DNA from: Lachnospiraceae bacterium
GTDB lineage: Bacteria > Bacillota > Clostridia > Lachnospirales > Lachnospiraceae
Direction of reading: 5' to 3'
Length of the DNA: 64,000 bases
NCBI GenBank assembly: GCA_021203205.1
Contig: JAJQBQ010000002.1
Coordinates: 8,653-72,652, forward strand
The notes under the pieces are model-generated. The model searched no databases. It was not told the DNA's origin and worked only from the letters and a program-made list of their open reading frames with translations. This document shows positions 54,965-63,885 of this stretch, piece after piece. The position numbers and the translations under genes are program-made. Positions within the stretch are counted from its first letter, which is position 1. Every line of letters begins with the position of its first letter.

Positions 54965-56488
54965 TTATTCCAGCGTACTCTTCTTCGTCTGCGTCACCTT
55001 CTCATCATAGCATGAGAAAATATCGTTTACTTTCTCTGCGTCCGGCTTCGGCGTCAGAAAGCTCACCACCGGCACAACGATCATACCTGCGATCATGGCG
55101 ATTGCGCCGGCATTTATGGGAGAACTGATGTAGCCGATGAACATATTGGACACCGTAATACCCACGCCCGTGATAAAGCTGGCCCATACCGCAGCCTTTG
55201 TAACGCGCTTCCAGTACAGTCCGTACAAAAACGGTGCCAGGAAAGCCCCCGCCAGAGCGCCCCAGGAAATGCCCATCAGCTGTGCGATGAACGTCGGCGG
55301 ATCCAGAGCGATCACCACAGAAACAACGATGAAAAATACGATCAACGCCTGCATGGTCCGCACCTGCTTTTTCTCGCTCATATTCTTTATCACGTTATCC
55401 TTCAGCAGATCCAACGTCATCGTGGAACTCGATGTCAGAACCAGCGAAGACAGGGTCGACATGGATGCCGAAAGCACCAGCACCACCACCACGCCGATCA
55501 GGATATCCGGCAGCGTGGAAAGCATGTAGGGAATGATGCTGTCGTATACGACAGAACCGTCTTCACCGTAAAGGGAGGCATTGTCAAACAGCCGTCCGAA
55601 CCCTCCCAGGAAATAGCATCCGCCGGATACGATGATCGCGAAAAACGTGGAAATCACCGTACCGGTCTTGATAGACTTCTCATCCTTAATGGCATAGAAT
55701 TTGCCGACCATCTGCGGCAGTCCCCAGGTTCCCAGGGATGTCAGGATCACAACACCCAAAAGATTGACCGGATCCGGGCCAAAGAAGGAGGTAAAGGCCC
55801 CCAGCTGTCCTTCCGTCGCCGCAACATCGCTGGGGATCTTTGCCATCTCGTAAATCGCATTCATAAATCCGCCCTGTCCACTTAAAACGGATGCGATCAC
55901 GGCGACAATGCCCGCAAGCATGATCAGCCCCTGAATAAAATCATTGATGGCCGTTGCCATGTAGCCGCCAAGGATCACATAGAGCCCGGTAAACAGTGCC
56001 ATCACAATGACACAGGCCGCATATGGAATGTTGAAGGCCATCTCAAACAGGCGGGATAGCCCGTTATATACCGACGCGGTATAGGGGATCAGGAAGATAA
56101 ACACGATCACGGACGCAACGACTTTTAAGGCTTTGCTCCCGTAGCGCGCCCCGAAATAATCCGGCATCGTCTTTGACCCAAGGTGCTGCGTCATAACCTT
56201 TGTGCGGCGTCCCAGCACCACCCAGGCCAGAAGGCTGCCGATCAGCGCGTTGCCGATCCCGATCCAGGTACTGGCGATCCCGTATTTCCAGCCGAACTGA
56301 CCCGCATATCCTACAAATACCACTGCGGAAAAATACGACGTGCCGTAGGCAAATGCGGTCAGCCACGGTCCCACGGAGCGGCTGCCCAGCACGAATCCCT
56401 CCACACTGCCGGCGTGCCGCCTCGCGTACAATCCGATTCCCACCATCACTGCAAAAAACAGGATGAGTAAAGCAATTTTGATCACCAT
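54965..56488 (-). CDS. sodium:solute symporter (SSF family)
   Basis: 507 residues with about 13 hydrophobic helices. YGTSYFSAVVFVGYAGQFGWKYG in outline, the GGYMATAINDFIQG segment and LSASMSTLSSLVLTSSSTMTLDLLK (sodium site) are typical of PutP-like transporters. AAGGAG precedes the ATG. Substrate could be proline, pantothenate or a related solute; the sequence alone does not tell. Has its own promoter. Confidence 0.9.
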   Translation of the reverse strand: MVIKIALLILFFAVMVGIGLYARRHAGSVEGFVLGSRSVGPWLTAFAYGTSYFSAVVFVGYAGQFGWKYGIASTWIGIGNALIGSLLAWVVLGRRTKVMTQHLGSKTMPDYFGARYGSKALKVVASVIVFIFLIPYTASVYNGLSRLFEMAFNIPYAACVIVMALFTGLYVILGGYMATAINDFIQGLIMLAGIVAVIASVLSGQGGFMNAIYEMAKIPSDVAATEGQLGAFTSFFGPDPVNLLGVVILTSLGTWGLPQMVGKFYAIKDEKSIKTGTVISTFFAIIVSGGCYFLGGFGRLFDNASLYGEDGSVVYDSIIPYMLSTLPDILIGVVVVLVLSASMSTLSSLVLTSSSTMTLDLLKDNVIKNMSEKKQVRTMQALIVFFIVVSVVIALDPPTFIAQLMGISWGALAGAFLAPFLYGLYWKRVTKAAVWASFITGVGITVSNMFIGYISSPINAGAIAMIAGMIVVPVVSFLTPKPDAEKVNDIFSCYDEKVTQTKKSTLE

Positions 56489-56548
56489 TTTTCTTCTTCT
56501 CCTTGTACTTTGAATGTTTTGTCTAAAGCATAGCGATAGAACCTGTTC

Positions 56549-56576
56549 ATTTTAACATCATTTCGTCCTGTGTCAA
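56549..56576 (-). promoter_or_regulatory. predicted promoter of the SSF symporter
   Basis: Minus-strand TTGACA and TAAAAT with a 16-base spacer, about 60 bases before the ATG. Confidence 0.55.
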
Positions 56577-56646
56577 TCATAAAGTGCCAGGATAAAACTG
56601 TTTCTTTTTTTATGCCTTTTTTGGCATTCTTTTTATGACCGCCCGA

Positions 56647-58347
56647 TCAAACTTTCTCTTCCTCTGCCACAACCTGACACCCCTTCTTATAGCATGCGAT
56701 CGCAAACTTATAAATCTTTGTCACCTTTTCTTTCCGCAGAACCTCCGTGTACTTCGTGTCATTGATCTGTTTCATGCCCCTGTCACACGCAGTCTTAAAA
56801 TCCCCTTTCTCAGCATACTCCAGTTCAATGGCGATACCGATATTTCCATCTTTTTGCGTGCGCACAACAATATCCGGGTACCCGAGCCCCGACTCCGCGT
56901 TTGACCTGACGCTCCAGTTCATTCTCATCCCCAAAAGTGTGAGCAGAATTCCATGGTAAAAGTTCTCTTTGCGTTCTTTTCTGGATGCGGTATCACGGAT
57001 GCTGATCAAATCAGAGAGATAATCGTTGAATGCCTTTTCAGTATCTGCCGCATTGCCGGTTTTCACCGCCTGGCAGAGTGCATCCAGCTTTTCCACGTCT
57101 GTCTTTGCATGACTTAGGAAAAGATCCATCACTTGCTCCTCGAAGATCGTGCAGATTTCCCGGTTCGGGATGCGCAGCGGATAAATGTCCCCCTCCGGTT
57201 CACCGGCCAGCGTCAGATAACCGGTCATATACAACAGGCTCCACATATTATCTATGGTATCATACAGTTCGCTGTAGGTCAGTTTTTCGGAAATTTTCTT
57301 TCTAAGAATCCCGCCTTCCATCAGAACCGCCAGTTCTTCCCTGGGAACCTCTGTTCCGGTTTTTTCCACCAGATGACGCAATACATCATTTCCGCTGGAA
57401 TTTGCCCAGAAATTCTGTGGCTTTCTCCCAGATGTGCGGCTTAATATTTTGACCCAGTTAATCACATCCCACGGACAAAACACATTTGTGTTGCCAAACC
57501 GATATCCATCGTACCACTCTTTTGTAAGATCGTAATATTCTTCTGCCCCGTAAAATGCAAGCATCTGCCGCACTTCCCCGTCCGTAAAACCAAAGCAATG
57601 AGAAAACAATTCGTCCGAAACGGAATAAATATTGGGATTGTTCAGGCCGGTAAAGATGCTTTCCTTCGATACCCTTAAGCATCCGGTCAACACACCAAAA
57701 AACATATCCGGATTTGTCTTCAGTCCCTGTTCAAACATTCTCCCGATCAGTGAGACCATCTTCTCATAATATTTCTTTGTACTTGCTTTCGCGAGCGGCA
57801 CATCATATTCATCAATCAAAATAATGGCTTTTTGCCCGTAATGCTTGTGCAGGAGTCTCGACAAAGTCCTGATCCACATGCAAATAGTATTCCTCTCTAC
57901 TGTAATATCCAGCTGAAGAAGATTATGCAGATGAGTTTTGTCATAATCGGAAAGTCTGTCGCTTTCAAGCAGTTCTTCATGTCTTTCCGCCTCTAATTGT
58001 ATCAGGCAGGCAATCATCTTACAGCTTTCCTCAAATGTCTCTGCCTCGACACCACGAAAACTGATAGAAATTACCGGATACTTTCCCATGTATTTCTCAC
58101 ACAGATCTGTTTCTTTTGATATGGCAAGTCCGTCAAACAGCGCAGGATCCGCACCATACTCAAAAAATTCCTTCAGCATATCCATGTTCAGGCTCTTGCC
58201 AAACCGCCTGGGCCGGGTAAAAAGGTTCACCTTCGCCCTGTTTTCCAGAAGCTCCCGTATCATATCTGTCTTATCTACATAATAAAAATTGTCTGTGCGT
58301 ATTTCTTCAAAGCTTTCTATGCCAATTGGAAGCATCACGTTTGCCAT
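56647..58347 (-). CDS. AAA-ATPase-like protein with C-terminal PD-(D/E)XK nuclease domain
   Basis: 566 residues. IGIESFEEIRTDNFYYVDKTDMI opens the AAA-ATPase-like domain; the P-loop position reads TRPRRFGKSLNMDML and IILIDEYDVPL is Walker B. The C-terminal GLGYPDIVVRTQKDGNIGIAIELEYA in outline is the D...ExK nuclease core. This family is greatly expanded in gut Clostridia and Bacteroidetes, with a suspected mobile or defence role. Full length here; a decayed relative lies at 63704-63885. Confidence 0.88.
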   Translation of the reverse strand: MANVMLPIGIESFEEIRTDNFYYVDKTDMIRELLENRAKVNLFTRPRRFGKSLNMDMLKEFFEYGADPALFDGLAISKETDLCEKYMGKYPVISISFRGVEAETFEESCKMIACLIQLEAERHEELLESDRLSDYDKTHLHNLLQLDITVERNTICMWIRTLSRLLHKHYGQKAIILIDEYDVPLAKASTKKYYEKMVSLIGRMFEQGLKTNPDMFFGVLTGCLRVSKESIFTGLNNPNIYSVSDELFSHCFGFTDGEVRQMLAFYGAEEYYDLTKEWYDGYRFGNTNVFCPWDVINWVKILSRTSGRKPQNFWANSSGNDVLRHLVEKTGTEVPREELAVLMEGGILRKKISEKLTYSELYDTIDNMWSLLYMTGYLTLAGEPEGDIYPLRIPNREICTIFEEQVMDLFLSHAKTDVEKLDALCQAVKTGNAADTEKAFNDYLSDLISIRDTASRKERKENFYHGILLTLLGMRMNWSVRSNAESGLGYPDIVVRTQKDGNIGIAIELEYAEKGDFKTACDRGMKQINDTKYTEVLRKEKVTKIYKFAIACYKKGCQVVAEEEKV

Positions 58348-58648
58348 GCCATGTCACCTCTCTTTCATTCCGGCTGCCATAAAAGGTTTGCAAACTCCTC
58401 ATTACCAAATGTAAATAAAATTACGATTAACTTATTTTAAAACACCTTTCCGTCGACCTGTCATCGTCTTCTTCACTTCGTTTACGGATTACAGATGAAT
58501 CATGTGTCACAATTTTGCTTAGAGAATACCACAAAGTAATGAATCTGGCAAGAGTTATTATTCATATTCATCAAAATTATACAGGCTGCGTTCAGCCTGG
58601 GCCGAAATGTTTCCTCACGCGGGCAGTTGCAGTCTCCAACATTATCAA

Positions 58649-58689
58649 ATGTCGAAGAAGTCTCATGACCTCTCCGACATTTTCTGATT
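58649..58689. repeat. conserved hairpin element, copy 3
   Basis: GTCGAAGAAGTCTCATGACC and TCTCCGACATTTTCTGAT. Same orientation as copies 1 and 2; copies 2 and 3 bracket the symporter and AAA-ATPase-like genes as direct repeats 3.76 kb apart. The rest of 58348-58648 shows no gene. Confidence 0.75.
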
Positions 58690-58926
58690 GCACAATCTCA
58701 ATAAATGATGTTCACTCCAGTTTTTCCTGTATCCCTTCCTGTCCGATCCAACACGAACTATAATACCCTTACCTTTCAAATTTCTTAACCTTTTCGTAAC
58801 TCTGATGACACCCAATTTCTCAGCAATGATACTGGTTGTACATGCGGGTTCCTCCGCTAACAGTTTAATAAGTTCCATTTCTTTATCTGATAACTTTTCT
58901 GATAACCTTGCTGTGATTTCCTTTTT
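58663..58926 (-). pseudogene. C-terminal winged-helix remnant of an AlbA_2-type protein
   Basis: In frame: ARLSEKLSDKEMELIKLLAEEPACTTSIIAEKLG in outline, then GIIVRVGSDRKGYRKNW, the usual C-terminal winged helix of AlbA_2/AAA_4 proteins. The N-terminal parts are missing and an in-frame stop lies just upstream. The frame ends inside hairpin copy 3. Confidence 0.55.
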
Positions 58927-59004
58927 TCACATCTTCTTGATATTTTTGTAAGCAGTTGTCAACTGCTGTTGTTCATACCATCTGGCATTCCGTGTAAAGG
59001 CTCC

Positions 59005-59742
59005 CTACTTTCTCGAAAGCCATCCTCTGAAAATTCCACCGTTGAACACCGAAGTAACCGTAAAGAAAATATCCGCAATGAGAATGAATATAAATGAAGG
59101 TAACAAAATCCGCGTATATTTTTCCCCGAAATGCCTTCTGCTTCCACTGTTGATCACGCGTCCCATCCCAAAAACAGAGATCCATACGCCAAGATTCAGG
59201 AAAGCCAGGATCAGAACGCCGAGCAAAAATCCTCTCAGGATTCCTGCGTCCAGAAGGCTTCCGCTCTGTACAACATGCAGTACCGTGTTGAAGCAAGAGA
59301 TTGCCAGGTTTACTACAAAAAGGATGCGCGTGACATTTAGCATGACTCCCCCGCCAATTCCTGTCCCGCCGCACCATTTCAGGCCGCTCCTGGCGCAAAA
59401 ATTCTGAAATACCCGCATCAGGGGTTCATTCTGTCTTCCCTCGATAAACCCGTTATTTGCAATGCAGTAAACATTCAGGCAGATATCGCTTTGTCTGCAA
59501 AAGACTTCCATCTCTTTCAGGAAAGACAGCACATGCGACGGCACGCCATCTACATACAGCGGCAGGCAGAATACGACCGTATCTGCATCTGGCAACTCAG
59601 CCAGGAGCCGTTCATAATCACTTTTTCTTCGCAGTTGTTCTGACACAACATGCCTTCTCACAAACATACGCAGCAGCCCGAGAAAATAAGCGGATGCGCT
59701 GCCCTTAAGCTTCGGGCTGGCATTGATAAGTACCGTCTTCAT
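59005..59742 (-). CDS. flavodoxin-like NAD(P)H oxidoreductase fused to membrane helices
   Basis: 245 residues from ATG 59742 (GGAG six bases upstream). Residues 1-120 are a flavodoxin fold (MKTVLINASPKLKGSASAYF at the FMN phosphate loop, LPLYVDGVPSHVLSFL around the flavin, ANNGFIEGRQNEPLM). From about 135 there are three to four membrane helices. It would carry flavin-based electron transfer at the membrane. Second gene of a two-gene operon with the next flavodoxin. Confidence 0.8.
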   Translation of the reverse strand: MKTVLINASPKLKGSASAYFLGLLRMFVRRHVVSEQLRRKSDYERLLAELPDADTVVFCLPLYVDGVPSHVLSFLKEMEVFCRQSDICLNVYCIANNGFIEGRQNEPLMRVFQNFCARSGLKWCGGTGIGGGVMLNVTRILFVVNLAISCFNTVLHVVQSGSLLDAGILRGFLLGVLILAFLNLGVWISVFGMGRVINSGSRRHFGEKYTRILLPSFIFILIADIFFTVTSVFNGGIFRGWLSRK

Positions 59743-59803
59743 AAAGAACTCCATTCCGCCGCCGGGTCAGGGGCACAAATAGTAAGGAAAGTTCCGCTTC
59801 CTT

Positions 59804-60292
59804 TCACAGCACACTCCCCAGATCATCTACGTCTTTCAGGAAAATAACTTCTGATTTTTCATAGCCATAATTGACCGCATTTCTCTCTGCCATGTATGTA
59901 AAAGTTTCTCTCTCCTGCTCTGTGATATCACCGTAGACGATCACCCGAAGCAATCTGTGCTTCCCATACCGCAGGGTATGGTGCATCTGCTTTCCCCTCC
60001 AGATGGAAAGCGGCGTGGAAAGACCGATGCTTCTGTCGAGAACCGTTTTCACATTTGGGCTATAAGAACCGTAAAAATTATCTGTCACGATCGTAAGCAC
60101 ATCCGCTCTCCCAACGGTACGACATACATGCTGCATTTTGTCCTTCATAAAGCACTCCGCCGGATGTTTTGTCCAGCAGCGGAAGCATCCCTGACAGGGT
60201 GCGGATTTCCCGTCGGCACGAATCAGGGCATCGCAGTTTTGTTGAAGTAAATGTTCATATTCTTCTTCAAGATCAGAGATTATTACATTCAA
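59804..60292 (-). CDS. flavodoxin-family NAD(P)H-dependent oxidoreductase
   Basis: 162 residues. SAPCQGCFRCWTKHPAECFMKDKMQHV in outline is the CxxCxxC-type segment of iron-sulfur flavoprotein-like reductases, and TDNFYGSYSPNVKTVLDRSIG the flavin-binding loop. Encoded 61 bp before the membrane-fused flavodoxin; the two types are regularly paired in Lachnospiraceae. The phosphate-binding loop at the N-terminus is reduced. Confidence 0.8.
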   Translation of the reverse strand: MNVIISDLEEEYEHLLQQNCDALIRADGKSAPCQGCFRCWTKHPAECFMKDKMQHVCRTVGRADVLTIVTDNFYGSYSPNVKTVLDRSIGLSTPLSIWRGKQMHHTLRYGKHRLLRVIVYGDITEQERETFTYMAERNAVNYGYEKSEVIFLKDVDDLGSVL

Positions 60293-60530
60293 AGAATCAC
60301 ATCCTTTTTTCGGGGTTTCATTTAAATAGTGTTAGAGCAAAAGAATATACCGGCAAAAGTAATGAGTCCGAGTCGATAACTATATTTCATGCGACAAAAG
60401 GCAATCGAACATGACCACATGACCTTTTATCCCCCGGGTTATTATACCGCTTCGCGCCTGTCGCCGAAACCGTGCTGATATGAAATACAGGTAAAATATC
60501 CGAAAAATCTCTGCATTTTGACCCAATTGA

Positions 60531-62105
60531 TCACATCCCGCGGCAGATCCGAATATCTTCATCAAACTGATCCGCATATTCCTCCAGATTATGAGCAATG
60601 ATGACCAGGGTTCGATTGATCTGCGCCAAGTGCTTCATAAATTCCTCAATCGTGCGCTGGTTCATGGCAGCGAAGGGTTCGTCCAGAAAAATCATGTTTT
60701 TCCCGCTGCACAGTGCCCGCAGCAGGGCAACCACCTGTTTCTCCCCGCCGCTCATGTTCAGGGGATTTGTGCTGCTCCTGATATGGGAAATGATGTCGGC
60801 TGGAAAATATCCTTCATATTCCTTTAGATTCTCCTCAGCATAGGTGCCATAGACCGTCACATTTTCCAGGTAGGTAGCGTTAAAAATCACCGGAACCTGA
60901 GGCACATAACAGATGCTCTCCGATATGTAATCACTCTCTTCCCGTCCGTTATAACGAACCGCGCCGGAGTCGGCTTCCTCAAAATGCATGAGCAGGCGGA
61001 AGAACACGCTTTTCCCCGCGCCGTTCTGACCCAGCACCAGGTATTTCTTCGGGAAAGACAGCTCCGCCGCCGGGGTGCGGATGTCCGCGCCGTCATAGTG
61101 CTTTTCCATGGCTGTGGCGGAAATGCTGCGGATCTCCGGCGCATCCATCGCATCTGGCACATCCGCGGGAGCTTCGGCCTGGCCGCTTTCAATAATCGCC
61201 AGCAGTTTTTTCTGTATCTCGCGGACGGAATTGACCATTCCGATACAAATGTTCATCTCGTACATGGGGTCAATGAATTTGGTGCTGTAGGTAAAGGCGT
61301 TGACGGCCATGCCAAGGCTGATGGCGTGATTGCCCAGCAAAATGGCCACCACCGCAAAGACAATCACCCCGATCGCCTCCACAGAACCGCCATTTAAAAC
61401 CATGGCCAGGCTATTCAGCTTCCGAAAGTGCATATTAAGGTTCAGAACGTGGTCCAGTTCCCCTTCGTGAAGCTCCGTGAGTTTCTTCCGCCCCTTAAAA
61501 TCCAGAATATCGTGAGATTCATACAGGAGCTTCGCGGAAGCCGTATAGCTGCCAAGTCCGTCCATGTAACCCTTATTCCGCTTCGCCAGTTCTTTGTCCG
61601 TGAGCTTCGGTACAAAAACCACCGCCACAGAGAAAATCAGGATCACCAGAGCGATGGAGATATCCACAAAAATCACCAGAAACACGCCGTACACAGCGAT
61701 CATCATAACGGAGCGGATGATGGAAAGCATGGGACTTAAATAGTTCTGGCACATTTCCGTGATGTCATTTGCCTGCATGGAAATGTATTCTGCCACATCA
61801 TACTGGTGAAATGTTCCAAAATCCCGCTGGATTACGGCATCAAAAAAGTCCTTCTTTATGGCTTTTTCGAACCGGACGCGCCGGTAGTCCGCCAGACGAT
61901 TGGAAAGATACGCCTCGACGAGATAAATCAGGAACACACCCGCGTATGCGGCCAGAAGCTTACCCATATATGCAAAGCCCTTTTGATAGTTATCAATCAG
62001 CCATCCGGGGAACAGCAGCATAACCGCACTGATGACCGCTTCTATTAAATTCGCTGCAATAGTTGCGGCGATATACCAGCGTATGGTTTTAAGATACTTT
62101 TTCAT
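60531..62105 (-). CDS. single-gene ABC exporter (membrane-ATPase)
   Basis: About 524 residues. Six membrane helices (about 10-290) precede an ATPase with VLGQNGAGKSVF as Walker A, LNMSGGEKQ as signature, MIFLDEPFAAMN as Walker B/D-loop and IIAHN as switch. I prefer ATG 62105; ATG 62120 abuts AAGGAG too closely, and the frame upstream to 62228 looks non-coding. Shorter than typical exporters, resembling bacteriocin or peptide exporters of Firmicutes. Probably acts as a homodimer. Confidence 0.85.
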   Translation of the reverse strand: MKKYLKTIRWYIAATIAANLIEAVISAVMLLFPGWLIDNYQKGFAYMGKLLAAYAGVFLIYLVEAYLSNRLADYRRVRFEKAIKKDFFDAVIQRDFGTFHQYDVAEYISMQANDITEMCQNYLSPMLSIIRSVMMIAVYGVFLVIFVDISIALVILIFSVAVVFVPKLTDKELAKRNKGYMDGLGSYTASAKLLYESHDILDFKGRKKLTELHEGELDHVLNLNMHFRKLNSLAMVLNGGSVEAIGVIVFAVVAILLGNHAISLGMAVNAFTYSTKFIDPMYEMNICIGMVNSVREIQKKLLAIIESGQAEAPADVPDAMDAPEIRSISATAMEKHYDGADIRTPAAELSFPKKYLVLGQNGAGKSVFFRLLMHFEEADSGAVRYNGREESDYISESICYVPQVPVIFNATYLENVTVYGTYAEENLKEYEGYFPADIISHIRSSTNPLNMSGGEKQVVALLRALCSGKNMIFLDEPFAAMNQRTIEEFMKHLAQINRTLVIIAHNLEEYADQFDEDIRICRGM

Positions 62106-62314
62106 ATCCTTTTTGTACATCTCCTTGCTACGATAATATATCTGCAATCTTTCACTTCTGAGCAATAATATCTTCATAAGCAACAGGCTTTTGGACGAAA
62201 TGCCAGGTGGAATGCAGCCTGTATCCAAATACTGCTCCGTATACTCCTTCTTTATTTCGCCTCCATAGTCATCCTCTACTTTATATCATCAGTCATCTTG
62301 ACTCTGGTATCATA

Positions 62315-62980
62315 TTAAGGTTTTGGCAAATATTCATAATATTCTGGAAACTTCACCTTGTCCCATTCTACCTTTTTAGCTGTATATACTATTTCCGAAT
62401 ACTCTGTTTCGTCTATATTCTTCCGATAAGTTGCAATGATACGAACATAATTCGTTACATTTTTCCTTAAGTCCTCTTTGACTACCGTGTTTGGCACATA
62501 CATATGTGTAATGTTATCCTTGATGAAACCTATGTATGCTTTTGTGCCTCCTGCAACCTTTTCAGTATACAACTTTGGATGTGGGGAATTGAAATCCCCA
62601 ATCATATTTGCAGATAAGTTCTTACAAATAACCAGCGGGAGTACGTCCAATTTCATCGGAGTCGTACCGCTATCTGAAAACTCAAAATCTGTAGTCATCA
62701 GTTTATGATCAAGGCATTTTTCGTAGAATCTGACAGCTGGAATTTTATCTGATGCAGTGTTTATATCTGATTGTTCGTTGGATTCAGCCACAAACCTTTT
62801 TGTGGTCTTAAGTCCCGTTAAGTGCAGAAAATTATAATTATAAAATGAAAACTCTATGCATGAAATATTCTTGTGCTTATCCAGGCAAACAAATAAAAGT
62901 GATTTATTCTCCAATTCTTTCTAATAATTTTCTGCACAGGACACGACAATCCTGACTGCATCTTCTTTGTTGTAATTCAT
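62315..62980 (-). pseudogene. PBECR4-domain protein interrupted by an in-frame TAG
   Basis: ATG 62980 opens MNYNKEDAVRIVVSCAENY, then TAG, then KELENKSLLFVCLDKHKNISCIEF in outline and about 195 further residues matching PBECR4 (phage Barnase-EndoU-colicin-RelE-like) proteins: FLHLTGLKT, FYEKCLDHKL, MKLDVLPLVICKN, GGTKAYIGF, VPNTVVKED. The TAG falls where relatives have Gln or Lys. A TTG at 62914 could give a shortened protein. Family members are predicted nuclease toxins, often in prophages or conjugative elements. Confidence 0.75.
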
Positions 62981-63010
62981 AGTTTATTTTCACAATCCTC
63001 TGGATATACT

Positions 63011-63054
63011 GAACTACCCATTGTCTAAAACCAATGGGCTTGTAGTCGACTTAT
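63011..63054. repeat. dispersed 44-base repeat end, copy A
   Basis: GAACTACCCATTGTCTAAAA, CCAATGGG and GTCGACTTAT, with a perfect CCCATTG/CAATGGG hairpin. Matches 36726-36769. It lies immediately beyond the terminator of the predicted small RNA. Confidence 0.6.
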
Positions 63055-63056
63055 CT

Positions 63057-63286
63057 CAAAAAGAGGAAGTCTGCGACGCCGTAGCGCCGCTCAACTTCCT
63101 CTTCAATGACTGGTATTTCTGTCGTCCGCCGACGGTCAGTTCCATCTGGTTTTTTAACCGTTCTACTGCATAACTTTCAGGTTTTTCTGTTGCCTGCCAA
63201 CGGTCCGGTCCTACGCCCGGCATAGCTTTCGGATTTTAGGTGCCAGTCGCACCAACAGGATGACGCCTGTTTTCCTGCTAACAGTA
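63057..63286 (-). ncRNA. predicted orphan small RNA
   Basis: A minus-strand promoter (63293-63320) is followed by about 230 bases with no open frame but several paired segments: AACAGG/CCTGTT (63253-63271), AACCGTT/AACGGT (63155-63204) and GACTG/CAGTT. A perfect 10-bp terminator stem (63061-63070 with 63094-63103) and T-run close it. No RNA family was recognised; RNase P, tmRNA, SRP and common riboswitch cores were considered and not matched. The adjacent repeat end suggests a possible link to an IS605/TnpB- or IscB-type element. Confidence 0.55.
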
Positions 63287-63292
63287 TACTCT

Positions 63293-63320
63293 ATTATACA
63301 AAAAATTGCAACCGGTTTAA
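63293..63320 (-). promoter_or_regulatory. promoter of the predicted small RNA
   Basis: Minus-strand TTAAAC and TATAAT with a 16-base spacer. Confidence 0.55.
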
Positions 63321-63370
63321 CATGGAAATTTTCCGTCCTTCTTTTGACATTTTTCCAGGCTGTCCATAAC

Positions 63371-63398
63371 AAAAGCATCAACTGATGTAGCTGATGCT
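63371..63398. repeat. dispersed AAAAGCA..GATGCT hairpin, copy 2
   Basis: AAAAGCATCA and TGATGCT around ACTGATGTAGC, matching 54345-54373. On the minus strand the stem is followed by TTTTGTT, so it may act as a weak terminator after the DUF1349 remnant. Confidence 0.5.
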
Positions 63399-63443
63399 CT
63401 TAAAAATCATTTCCTGTATACTCACCGACATACTGGAATATAG

Positions 63444-63646
63444 TTATTCATCTGGCTGTTGACCATCATGCGCTTTCCACATACACTCTGTCAATTTCAA
63501 TTCTGAAAAAACTGCCTTAAAAGATGAATTTTCTGGTAAGTTTTCTGCCACAAATCTGTATGCGGCTTTGTTATAATCTCAATCGTATCTTCAAAAACAT
63601 TATATTCCCGCGGTTCCCTTGTCCATTGAAATTTCTTTAAATTCAT
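63444..63646 (-). pseudogene. internally deleted DUF1349-family gene
   Basis: The 5' part (ATG 63646, GAGGGGAAG upstream) reads MNLKKFQWTREPREYNVFED and onward to TKPHTDLWQKTY, the DUF1349 N-terminus. At about 63540 it is joined out of frame to ENLPENSSFKAVFSELKLTE and CMWKAHDGQQPDE, the DUF1349 C-terminus, ending with TAA at 63444. About 130 central residues (of roughly 195) are missing, so the gene is dead. Confidence 0.8.
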
Positions 63647-63703
63647 CGTTCTTCCCCTCGCATATTCCGATATGTCGGACTTTTTTTCTCGCCCATATCG
63701 GAT

Positions 63704-63885
63704 TCTTCCTTTGCCATGACCTAACACTCCTTCTTATAGCATGCGATCGCGAACTTATATATCTTCGCCACTTTTTCCGTAGAACATTCCCGTCCTGTTG
63801 TGTGCGCACAACAACATCTGGATATTCAGGCCCCGACTCCAAAATAACTCATTCGAAATATAATAAATATTGGGATCGATCAATT
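63704..63885 (-). pseudogene. multiply deleted AAA-ATPase-like/PD-(D/E)XK gene
   Basis: Short blocks in order match the intact gene at 56647-58347: DPNIYYISNELF (its residue about 235), SGPEYPDVVVRTQQDGN (about 495) and STEKVAKIYKFAIACYKKEC (about 540), each in a different frame. A TAG at 63721-63723 replaces the Gln of the intact copy. Confidence 0.75.

Noticed and set aside
63057-63286. RNase P RNA, tmRNA, SRP RNA or a common riboswitch
   Set aside because: None of the core motifs I know for these RNAs could be found, and no gene lies downstream for a riboswitch to control.
62315-63885. Amber (TAG to Gln) recoding
   Set aside because: Suggestive at two places, but neighbouring genes are also broken by deletions and frameshifts, so ordinary decay explains it; intact genes here show no need for recoding.
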